From contig CP084608.1 in assembly GCA_025917655.1 (NCBI GenBank), positions 248,001 to 312,000 on the forward strand: a stretch of DNA of 64,000 nucleotides. The letters are read 5' to 3'. The position numbers were made by a program, and so were the translations under genes. The notes beneath the pieces are model-generated. The model saw only the letters and a list, made by a program, of their open reading frames with translations. It was not told the origin of the DNA and ran no database searches. The stretch comes from Chlorella sorokiniana. Lineage: Eukaryota > Chlorophyta > Trebouxiophyceae > Chlorellales > Chlorellaceae. This document shows positions 11,093 to 21,339 of the stretch, one piece after another (position 1 is the first letter of the stretch; every line of letters starts with the position of its first letter).

Positions 11093-12111
11093 TCGTGTGC
11101 TCAAGAACCCTGGCGCGCAAAGTGCATGATGCCGTCCAGATGGCGAACAGTCCTGATGTTCAGCGCTTTTGTCGTCAAAGCATTCGGCTACCAGGAGAGG
11201 CTACCTGCGCGCCGCGCCGCCACGAACTGGGACGGGGCTGCCCTGCCGCCGCCATGGTAGCGCTACCAGAACTTTGTTGCCAGCGCAGGTGACAGGCTGA
11301 GATGATGGATGACAGCCCTTCACAGTTTGACGCCCACGGCATCGCTGGCAACGAAGGTCTGGTGTTGTTCAGCCTAAGATGGGTTCACACCTGTTGTGGT
11401 TGATGGTGGGATGCCGCCAGCAGACAGCCGTTGGTCTCCTCTGCCGCAGGGACCTGCTTGTGACGCATGTTACCAAACTACTGCTAATGCTGTACAATCC
11501 GCTATTTCTATTGTTACTACGCTTGTTTCTTTGTGCAAAAGGATGCGCACTCATGAACGCCAGGTGGCATGCCCTGCTACCAACGCTGCTGTTCCCTACC
11601 CAACTCCCTGCACACTGCTTGTCGCCCTGGAGGTCGCAGCATGCCAGCTGGGGGTTGCTCTTGTGGTTAAACGAGGGGTTCACACATGTTGTGTTAGCGT
11701 TGACATAGGGCTTGGGGCAGCTGGGCAAAAACTGGGCGGCGGGGCGACGGTCTGAGATCGCATCAAGGAATAGAGCCAAGGGATTTTTTAAGATCTTGAA
11801 GGAAGGATGAAGGGGAAGGGCTGTGCATATAGAAATATGAAGCTGAGGGCATTGATGGCGAAGGAATAAACGGAGCAATCAGAGATCGGAACTGGTGTTC
11901 TGTGGTGTGTTCACAGCACCTGCGTCGCAGCAGGGCTAGCTGCCTTGCGCGAAGAATCAGCAAGACCAATCAACAGAAGCCTCATGCAGCAGGCCGCTCC
12001 ACGGGCCTGCTGCCCGTGCTGGCGCTGCTGTTCCCGGCTGGCGCTCACTGCCAGCCAGCGGGTGCTGCTCGCTCGCGCGTGCGCACGGCTGGAACTGCTG
12101 GCTTGCCGCGC
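11093..12111. other. Intergenic, lower GC, no supported gene
   Basis: Noticeably richer in A/T than its surroundings. It contains open frames on both strands (for example 11369-11878 on the minus strand), but none has recognisable motifs or splice continuity. Two similar stretches, GGTTCACACCTGTTGTG near 11384 and GGTTCACACATGTTGTG near 11679, form an imperfect direct repeat about 295 bp apart. The region probably holds the 5' flank of the BTB-like gene and the 3' flank of the SOD gene. Confidence 0.5.
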
Positions 12112-14500
12112 TCACTGCCAGTTGGCGGCGGGGGTGAGCACGTCGATCTCGTCGTAGGCGCGCTTGCCGTTAAGCGCCACGGAGTACAGATCGCTGACAC
12201 CCTTCCAGTTGATGACGTCAAAGAAGGCGGAGATGTAGCTGGCGCGCACGTTGTAGTACTTCTGCGGCAGGGGGAGGCGGGGTGGCGGTGGTGGCGGTGG
12301 GGGGCCGAGAGAAACAGGGGGAGGGTGCGAGAACGACGGCAGGCGGACGGCCACAGTAGAGGCGGCGGCCGCAGCGGCACTCCATGCCCGAGGCCGGTTG
12401 CTTTTAAAGCATTTAAAGCAGGGATGAGACGCACCAGGTAGTAGGCATGCTCCCAGACTGCACGGAGAGGACCACGAAAACACACATTTTCAGTTTGAGA
12501 ACAAGTTGAGTTGCTGTACATTTGAATGTCATAAAATCATTTCTCCTTTGTGGGCCAGGAACCCTCACCGTCAATGCCAAGGATGGGCAGGCCGGGCATG
12601 GGGGCGTTGCCCAGCAGGGGGTTGTCCTGTTGGAGGAGGGAAGCGGCCGGGCACAGGTGAGCAGGCCTGGGCAGTCCATAGCAGCTCCCCAGGAAATGCC
12701 CTCGTTTTGAGAGCATGCAGCGCAAGCATATCCGCTACATGGCATGCGAAAGCAGGAGTGCACCCAGGAAGGCGGCGGCAGCAGGGGTGGCGCCACCGGC
12801 GCCGCTGCCGCCGCCCCCTCGACCCAGCACACCCACAGGCGCGCCACCTACCTGGTTGGGGAGGTCACGATCTTGAGGTCGCCGTCATCAACGACCAGCC
12901 AGGCCCAGCCGGAGCCGAAGACGCCGGCGGCAGCTGCCGAGAAGTTGGCCTTGAAGTCCTCCAGGGCGCCAAAGGTGTTCCAGATGGCGTCCTTCAGCTC
13001 CTCAGAGGCATCGGAGTCAAAGTTCTGCGGGCAGGAAGGGGGCCGGAAGGGGGGGGGGGGTAGTCATGCACACCAGGGCAGGGGCCGCCGTCAGCCTGTG
13101 TACAGGCTGTACCCCGCAGCCAGTACTGGCCAGAAATGTTGCAGGCCAGCGGGCCAGGCCACAGACCGGCGTCGGGTGGCACCGCTTTCGAATGCCTCCC
13201 CTCGACAGAAGTCGACACAAGTCACCACGAAGCGGAGCAAAGATGCGAGCAGCACGCCGGCAGCGCTGCCAGCACGAGCACCGCGTGCGCAGAGGTGGCC
13301 GCCAGAGCCCCGCCACGCTCTGCCCACCTGGGAGTAGGCGGGGGCCAGGTTGTGCAGGAAGAAGAGGCCGTGGTTCCACAGGCCGCCAGCGTTGTTGCGC
13401 ACCTGGCAAGAGGGGGAGGGAAGGGGCGGCAGATGGGCGGGCGGTCAAGCCGTCAGCTGCCAGCCATGCGCTCCTGCCACAGCAATCTCGAACAGAAGCG
13501 GGTCCTGCGGCCAGCCAAATGCGGTGCCAGCCCGCCGCCTCACCAGGGTCTCGCACTCGGGCTTGATCTTGGGGCACTTGCCGCCTTGATGGACGCCTTG
13601 ATGCCCAGCACCTGCGGCAGTGGTGAAAAGCAGACCGTGAGCACGGCGGACAACGACAAGCCTGGGGGATGCAGCGCAGCGGCAGCTTGCAGCATGGACT
13701 AGCAGCAAAACAGCGAACAGGGCAGATTGCAGCCAAGAGGGCCGCAGCCCTCTGCAGCCCTGGCCACACCCTGCAAGGCACCCCAAGGAGACCCATGCCA
13801 GGCAGCTGCGTCACCCCACAGCCGCTGGCCGAGCCGCAGCCACACCTTCAGGTCCAGGCTGGAGCAGGTCTTGGTGGCGCCGACGTCGCGCAGCAGCTGG
13901 ATGAGGCTCTTGTCCTCCAGCTCGGGGCAGAGGGGGAAGATGGTGTTGTTCAGGTTGGTGACAAAGGCGTTGGCGTGCCTGCGCAGAGGGTCGATGAGAG
14001 GAAGGGTGGGAAGGGAGTGAGGAGAGGGTGGTCTAGCTGTCTAGGCGAGGAGTGCAGCGCTCCACAGCCACAGCTTCTTCCCGCCCCAACCCCACCCCCA
14101 CGCAAGGCAGCCGCGCGGCAGCCGGCAGCTGTGTTGCTGGCGCGCCGGCGCATCGACGCCCTGCAAGCTTGCCTGACCCAGTGGAAGACCTGCAGGGTGG
14201 ACAGGCAGGGAAAGTGAGGATCAGAAGGTGAAATGCGCCACCAGTCACTTGCAGCCAGCGTAAATGACTGGTGGGGCGGCAGAGGCAGAAGAGTCTGGAG
14301 GGCGGCCTGCCACCATAGCCGGTGCAGGCAGCCTCGCCCCAGGCCAGCTTGCTCACCATGGTCATGTTGTCAATGGAAGGCTCGAAAGCAGTGGTCTCAT
14401 AGGGCAGCTGGTCCACAGTGAGCGGGGCGAAGGCGGCGGACGCGCCACCCGCGGCCACCACCACCACGGCCAGGCACCACAGCGCCAGGGAGCGAGCCAT
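12112..14500 (-). CDS. SOD: Secreted Fe/Mn-type superoxide dismutase
   Basis: Converts superoxide to O2 and H2O2 at an Fe or Mn centre. Nine exons read: 14500-14357, 14189-14173, 13978-13846, about 13610-13540, 13402-13328, 13024-12852, 12626-12569, 12457-12435 and 12261-12112. The N terminus is a signal peptide (MARSLALWCLAVVVVAAGG), so export is predicted. Metal-site motifs are all present: MVFHWVRHANAFV (first ligand His, made only if the 17-nt exon 2 is included), NNAGGLWNHGLFF (second His), GSGWAWLVV, and DVWEHAYYLKYYNVRASY, where the exon 7/8 junction makes the ligand Asp and Trp-Glu-His. Length after signal removal suits the family. Near 13590 the frame slips by one base between ASIK and KCPKIKPECETL. 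GIDVWEH favours the MnSOD side, but the metal cannot be fixed from sequence alone. Confidence 0.93.
14173..14189 (-). other. 17-nt microexon of the SOD gene with a GC donor
   Basis: Minus-strand read is ctgcag, then exon GTCTTCCACTGGGTCAG, then gcaagc. Joined to exon 1 (ending ATG at 14357, phase 0) and exon 3 (from 13978) it makes M-VFHWV-R-HANAFV, restoring the family pattern M-x2-H-x3-H with the first metal-ligand His. Without it that His is missing. The donor AG|GCAAGC fits the known GC-AG donor consensus. Confidence 0.8.
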
Positions 14501-15883
14501 GTCTGCGGTGATGCAAAGGCGCAAAAGAACGATGGTTTTCAATTGGGGGACACGCGCACGGCGCGGGTGTGCGCGGCGAGCGCGAGTGCTCAGCCGTTCC
14601 CAGGCCCGAGACTCCAGCCAGCTTGCAATGGTGAGCCCCAATGTTTGCCACTGTGCTCACCTGATGAGCTTGGGGTTGGAAGGATTCAAGTGAGCTAGGG
14701 GAGACTGACGGTGCACGCGGGAGATGGGCCCAAGTTTGTCAAGATAAAAGTGTGGACTGCCAGACAGACACGCTTTTATACGACTACAAGGGAGATTCTG
14801 GATAGCTTCAGCTGGTAACGCGTCGAGAGGCTGGGCATGCGACGGATCCTCCCAGTCAGGGCATACAGCCCTCTCGTAAACCTGACGCGGCTCAGCGTCT
14901 CCGCGTTTGATGCCCGACATTGAGGCGGATACGCTGACCGATCGGTCAGAAATCCGCAAAGCGCAGCTTGCAGTGCCCAGCCCACCACAAGCCGTGTGCT
15001 CCTCCAGCGGCGCAGAAGCCTGTCCACGCTGCCCGTCGGGTAGGCGGGCTCGCAGCTCTGGAGCCCACCCCCGCTGCCATGCAACCGTTACTTGCTCTGT
15101 CAGCCTGCAAGCACAGAAGAGGAGTTGTCGCTGCGAAGGTTGCCCACTTGCCAGCAAAGGCAAAGCGCAGGTTGCACCCACCGTGATCGACACAGCTCAG
15201 ATGCTCCACCTTAGGAGGCCGCTCATCAGGCGCCCACAGTATGCACCGACTGACGCCAGATGGCTGCATGCCTCTGGCTCGACTAGCAGGGTGCTGGCGC
15301 ACAGCAACAACAACTCACGCACGCAGCGCGTTGAGGAGTCCCCTGCGCAAGGCTGGTCATTGATCAATCGAGGGGCTGGCCCGGCGGGCAGGCACATGCA
15401 TGACAGCAGCAGCCTCCTGAGCTCTGTTGCAAGCATGCATGCATGTAGACACCCCGAAACGAGCCAGCTTCGACACAGCCCCAGTTTGCTTGGCATCCAC
15501 GGCTTGGGGCGGCTCGAAGGTGGCGGCCAAGCGGCGCGCATGCTGGGCGGCGCCACCGCCACAGCGCACGAGTCTGCAAATCAGGTGCAGCTCACCGCAG
15601 CCACGGGCAGATCGGCCCGTCACGGCGGCGATAGCCCGTCTTTCTATGTCTGCCTGCCTGCAGCAGCAGCAGGGACCTGGGTGGACGTGGGTGCCGCCGC
15701 CGGACTCACGGCGGGCCTTTGCTGTCTCGGGCCCTATGCAAAGCTGATAATTTAGATTAACAACGCATTCAAAAGCCATGGCTGCGCAGGCAAGCTTCGT
15801 GACGCTGTTTCGGTTGGGAACCCCAACCGGGGTATGGCAGCCCACTGTGCCTCCGAATGTAAAAACACCGTCAGCGGCTCCAA
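14501..15883. other. Intergenic between divergent SOD and membrane-protein genes
   Basis: Holds the upstream regions of two divergently oriented genes. An open frame of 282 codons at 14907-15755 (+) has no family motif, no hydrophobic pattern and an irregular composition, so I do not call it a gene. A second start for the downstream gene is possible at 15778, but that frame diverges from the membrane-protein frame. No clear core promoter element was seen. Confidence 0.5.
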
Positions 15884-18800
15884 ATGCGACGAAACCCGCA
15901 GCGCGCCGCCCCTTCCGCGCAGGCCGCCCTAGCGCTAGTCGCCGCTGCTGCGGGCCTGCTTGTGCCGTTGGCGGCCGCCATCGAAACTGTGCCAGTGGAC
16001 TGTCAGGCGCCTCTGTGGGCCAACCTGCCGCTGGCCAAACAGCACACGCCGGCAGACGACTACAACCCTTCCTCCCTGGATTACTATCACGACTGGATGC
16101 TCAAGCACGTGCTGCCGCCGTTTGTCTTCTCTTGCATCGCCGCCGCCCTCCTCCTCGCCTTCCTGCTGTGGCGCCTCGCCCGCCTGGCCGCCTGCACGCG
16201 GTGCCTGCGCGGCCCGCGCCTGCGCGGCGCTGCGGCCGGCAAGCTGCTGGCGGCTCGCAGCACGCGCTGGCTGCGCGCCGCCGTGCTGCTGCTGGCGGTT
16301 GCGGTGGTGGCGGGTGCGGGCTACGGCTTCTCCACCATCCAGCCCCACCTGCAGCCCGCCGGGGTGGCTGTATATGACGACACAAAGGTGAGATCAAGTT
16401 TTAACCTTAAAGGCGAAGCTTCATCCTAAATCGGCAGTCTGCCGCGGCACAACAGTGGCCCCTCTCCCCCCCATAGTCAGCCTGCCTGTCCCTGCGCACC
16501 ACCCACCCCATTGGCCACAGCATGACCCCGACAAACCACCCGCACCCTCCTGCTGCCGCAGGCATATGTGGCAGACGGCCTGGCCGCCGCCAACGCCACG
16601 CTGGCGGCCACGCGCGACCTGCAGGGCCAGCTGGCATCCATCCGCCAGAGGGCGCTGGACCTGGGCCTGGAGCAGCTGCAGCCGGGCCTGCTGGAGGTGT
16701 GTGGGTTGGGGGGTATGCCATGCGGTTGTCGAAGCGGCGGGCTTGTGTGTGGTGGTGGCGGCGGAAGGGTCTCTGGGTGGATTGTTGGATTGTTCTTTGG
16801 TTTGGTGCAAGGCGGAAGGGAAGGGGATGGGGGCAACTTTGGAGGCGCTGCCCCCTGCCAACGACCCTCCCTCCAGCCTGCCACCCATCAACCCTCTCTC
16901 TCCACCCTCCGCTCTTACAGACGGTGGATGAGTTCGGGCAGCGGGTGGACGAAGTGGCCGACGGCCTGGGCACCGCCACGAACGATATCCAGACGGCCGT
17001 GCTGAACCGGCTGCAGCGCCTGCAGAGCGACTGGCAGCCGCTGGCCGACAGGCTGGACGTTGTGTGAGCCCGCCGCGCCGGCTGTGTGGCTGCCTCCGTT
17101 GCGTGCTGCCAGCTGCCGTTTTTGCGTTGACGCGCGCTGCACGTGATGGCTGCTGCCTGGGGTGCCACCGGCAGCCGCGGCATCACTCGCCGTCGTCGCC
17201 CGTCGCTGCACCCACAGCTTGTGGCATCAGCATGGCTCGCCGTACGGCCTCGCTCCGGGCAATCACCTCCCTTCCACCGCTTCCCGGAACCCCCTGCTAC
17301 AGCCGGACTGCTGCTCTGTATGCCTGCTTTTCGCTGGTTATCGCCGCGGCGGTGGGCGTGGCAGCGGGCGTGCTGCTGCCCTGCCCGGGCCTGGCCAGGG
17401 GGTGCCTGGGCGCCCTGCTGGCCTTCATCCTGCTGGCCTGGGCCGCCGTGGCCGCCTCCACAGCTGGGCTGAAGCTGGGCAGCGACGGGTGAGCGGCCGG
17501 CGGTGGGCGGGCGCGCGCTTGAGGGAGCGGCTGGAGGGAGCTCCCGCTGTCCCCCTGTCCCAGCAGCTGCCTCGGACGCCCTTGCCCGTTGTGCCTGCCA
17601 AGCTGTGTCCCGCGCTTCTCACACTACCATGGCACTTTCCTTCTTCTCAGCCTGCCTGCCGATCAAGCTCCCATATCAAAACTGCCCCCCGCCCCCCCTG
17701 TCCCCCCCCGCCTCTCTCCCTAAGTCACTCCATCCATTCTTGCCTGATCCCTACATTTATCCATTCCCCCGCCCATCCACCCACCCACTCGCCCTTTCAC
17801 CCCGCAGCTGCATGGTGGTTGAGACCAAGGTGATCGACGCGCTGGTGGCGGCGGCCGAGCGGCAGAAGGCGTCGGGGGAGGGCGTGCTGGCGGGGGTGGG
17901 GGTGGGCGGCACCCTCGCCCTGGCCCGCTACTACTTTTACGGTGAGGAGGCGTTAAAAAGGACTGAAAGAATGTTGCAATAACAAATGGATATAAACCAT
18001 GTGCTGCAGTGTGGCGTGGGATGTGGGGTGGGATTTTGGGGCTGGGGCTGGGGCGCAGCGGGCGTTTGGCGATTTGAGGGGGATCGCCGTTACAGCGCTG
18101 CTTTGAAGCCCCCCCCCTGCCTCCCCGCTCGCCTTGCTGATGCTACTGCTTCCTCCCCACTGTCTTGCCCTGCAGGCGTGGGGAAGAGCCCGTCGGAGGT
18201 GCTGTACGATCTGACGGGGCTGGACGTACCGCTGTTGCTTGATGAGGCCAACGCCACGGTGTCGCATCTGCAGAAGGTGGGCGGGCACCCATCCTTTCTA
18301 ATAAGCGTTCCTCGGCAGCTTGCTGCTGCTGGAAGCGCGTGTGCCACGCCGTCGCCCTGCAAACGTTCATACATGCTTGGTGTAGCTCGGTGGGGGGCCG
18401 ACGGCAGTGCCACGGCTCCCTTCCACCCGACTCGCTATCGGTCGGGCCTGGCTCTGGCCCAGCTTGGCCTGGCGCCAGCCAATGCAGAGCTGCTTTTGCC
18501 AGCCAGCTGAACCTCGCTGTCTGCTCTGCGCTAACCAATAGAGCTGCTTGCCATCCAGCTGAACCTGAACCTCGCTGTCTGTTGCGCAGGCGGCATACCT
18601 GTTGGATGGGGTGCAGTCGCCGGCGCGCACCCTGCCCGCCAACCTCGCTGACCTGGCGGGGGCATCGCCTCGCTGGCAGCCAACGTCAGGTGGGCTGGGC
18701 TGGCAGCGTGCGCTCGCAGCGCAGCGGCAGACCGGGGCACCCACTTGTTTTGTCAGCACGTGTCGCGCCTTTTTCTGTGAGTGAGCCTCCGACATTCCGA

Positions 18801-20133
18801 CAGCAGCGCGGAGCCCATACAAGGGTGCAAGGGCGCAGCCTGCTTTGCCCGCCTCCCTCCCCCTATGCCAGCTGCTGCGCCCTGCTCACCGCCTCTGCCC
18901 TCCCCCGCAACACACCCGCTCCCGCAGCGAGCTGGAGGACGCTCTCTCGTACGAGCGCTTTGCCGCCGCCTACTCCGCCGCCAAGTCCTACGTCTGCTGC
19001 GACCTGCTCAACTACGCGGGCGGCCTGTGGCTGGCGGCGCTGCTGGTGGGCGCTGCGGGCCTGCCCACCGCCCTGGCCGCCTTTGCGTGGGTGGCTCGCA
19101 TGGACCGGCTGGAGCCCCGCGGGTGAGCCTCCGATGCCTTGCTTGCTGCGCTGCCGGGTGCGGTTTTGCTTGTGGCTGTGTGTTGGTGGGATGTCTTGTT
19201 GCTTGTGGCTATGTTTTGGCGGGATGAGTTCGGTTGGCATCGTGTGGCGTCGGCTGCAGAGCGAGTAGCAGCAGCCCGGCGACGCCCACGGCGAGCCGCG
19301 CGGGCTGCCGGGCGGAGAGGCACCAAGAGCGCACGCACGTGGCCTCCCATCCGCCCACCCCACCTCCACCCACCCCACCGCCTTCCTCATTGCAGCTGCT
19401 GCCACGTCTACCGGCGCCTCGACTATCGCCAGGATACTGTGGCGGCAGTGCCCGAGCTGCCAGACAAGCGGGAGGAGATTGGCGAGAACGACGTGCCGGG
19501 GCCGGCGGCGGGCGGCGGCGGCGCGGGCGGCAGCGCCGCCTTTGCCCTCTCCCTGCATTCCAAGCTGGCGGTGATGGCCAGCCTGCCGCGGCAGCGCAGC
19601 GACGCCGCTGAGGAGGGGTTCCGCATCGCCGCGGCGCCAGCTGGCGTCGCCATGACGCCGCTCAGCGCGCGCAGCGCGAGAGAGCAGGAAGAGCTGCTGC
19701 CGCTGCCCGACTGGACCCCCTCCGCCCCCGCCATGCCCCTCAGCGCCCGTTCGCTGCCATCTGGCCGAGGCCTCGCGCTGTACACCGGCCACTGGGCCAG
19801 CCAGCAGCCGAGCGGCGCCCTGCCGCCTGCCCCCCCGCCGCCGCCAGCGCCCCGCCCCGCCGACAGCGCTCCCGGGTCGGTGCGGCGGGGAGCAGGGCCC
19901 CAGCGACTGCGCCTACGGCACCGCCCCTCCGGGCCTGACGCCCGCGGCGCTGGCGCTGCTCCCCCGAGCCTCTCGAAATGGAGTCGGTTCCAGAGGCGCC
20001 CACCCCTCAGCCAGAGCAGCGGCAGGAGCAGGCGGGGCAGGCCAGCGGCGGCACGCCTGGCGGCCGCTCGGCGCTGCGCAGGGCGGGCGCGGCCCTGGCA
20101 CGGTTGAAGCTGGCGCGGCGAGGCGGCAACTGA
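15884..20133 (+). CDS. Multi-pass membrane protein with signal peptide and long cytosolic tail
   Basis: Not assigned to a family with confidence; topology recalls prominin/tweety-like plant membrane proteins. Exons: 15884-16387, 16562-16696, 16921-17063, 17303-17488, 17808-17941, 18176-18276, 18590-18689, 18928-19122 and 19396-end. Signal peptide (ALALVAAAAGLLVPLAAA), then helices VFSCIAAALLLAFLLW and AAVLLLAVAVVAGAGYG, an amphipathic lumenal stretch (exons 2-3, TVDEFGQRVDEVADGLG), the pair YACFSLVIAAAVGVAAGVLL and LGALLAFILLAWAAVAAS, a second lumenal loop (exons 5-8) and a last helix GLWLAALLVGAAGLPTALAA. The tail is Pro/Ala-rich. Exon 7 needs a one-base shift in a G run near 18655 to give GGIASLAANVS. 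The C-terminus is unsure: the open frame stops at 20107, but a conserved-looking end (ARLKLARRGGN) stops at 20133 in another frame. Confidence 0.7.
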
Positions 20134-21339
20134 GGGCGCAGCCGCTGTGGCCCCCGCCAATATCTTTAGCGGGCTTGGAATGCCACTTGCCCGAACCCCC
20201 ACCTTTAACGACTAACAGCCATCAGTTGGCAACTTCAGATTCCTTGTTGCCGTGGCTTTGACCGACCCTTGCCATGTTTCTTTTCATTTCCCTAGCCCTG
20301 CCTCCCCCTGCTGTATCTTTGCCTGCCAATGACCCAATAAACGGCCACACCATGCCTAGCGTTGCTTGACTGGCCTGATCATTTCTTGGCCCTTACCTCC
20401 CCCAGGCCGTGTACCACCTTGTTGTTCCTTCGTCTATTCTTTCCACCCCCTGTCAAACCAGCCGCACAGGCTGCCCTGCATGCCCTGTAACCTCAGCCAG
20501 CCAAACCACGGGGCATGTAGCGTGTCGGAGTTGGTGGCCGCCGCTGTGCTGGCCCTGCCACGGCCAGCAGGTCCACTGATTGCCCCGTGGTGACAGATGG
20601 TGCAGGCAAACACTGCCGTGGGTGATCCATAGCCCCGCTGCTGCTCTGCGGCTTGCTTGCCTGGCACGGTGAGCGGTATCTGACAAAGGAGCATGCGCGC
20701 CACAAGCATGCTTGCTGCAGCCAGCAGCAAGGCAGCCCGCACATGCCAGGGGCCCGGGTGGCTGTCTGAATCAATCAAGGTTTTAGTGGGCGATGGTGTG
20801 AGGGGTCAGCAGTGCGGGTGGTGCTCAAGAAATGAAAGTCTGAGAGTGAGGGGGTGTGGTGAAGGCCCCACCAGGGCTGCACGCCAGCCGCAAAGGGGCA
20901 TCTGGGCGCCTGCAGCTGCGCCTGCACTGCCGGCAGCTGAAAGGTGGGGCCCCGTCTCCTTTTCGCCTGGGTGTCATATCCGCAAACAAAACTCCGGGCT
21001 GCCGAGGTGCCTGCCGCTGTTGCTCGCAGCCTGGGTGTGTGGGTGCGCCTTAAGGGCTGGGAGGCGCCGCGCCGTTCTGTTGCTTGGCGCCCTGCAAGCC
21101 AGGCGGGAGGGGGAGGGGAGGTGAGTGCAACAGAGTGGCTGCGGCCAAGCAGAAATACCACGAGGGGAAGGCCATGTGGACATCCCGCGATGCAGCCCAA
21201 GCGGCCCTCCAGCACAAACAATGCCCTTTGATTGCCAGCGCCCAGCACCACCCTCCCACCAGCCCACCCACACCACATCACATCAGAAACAATACACAGC
21301 GACGATGCCGACAAAGGAGGCTCCACAGCGCAATACAAC
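20134..21339. other. 3' flanks of convergent genes; possible membrane-segment ORF
   Basis: Contains an AATAAA at about 20335, a plausible 3' end signal for the upstream gene. On the minus strand an open frame at 20434-20778 includes a hydrophobic stretch (VRAALLLAAASMLVARMLLC). It could be a further 3' exon of the coiled-coil gene giving a tail anchor, but its acceptor phase (near 20770) does not fit the last clear coiled-coil exon, so I leave it unassigned. Confidence 0.4.

Noticed and set aside
14907-15755. Open frame of 282 codons (+)
   Set aside because: No start context, motif, hydrophobic pattern or splice continuity. In GC-rich DNA such frames are common by chance, and it lies between two divergent promoters.
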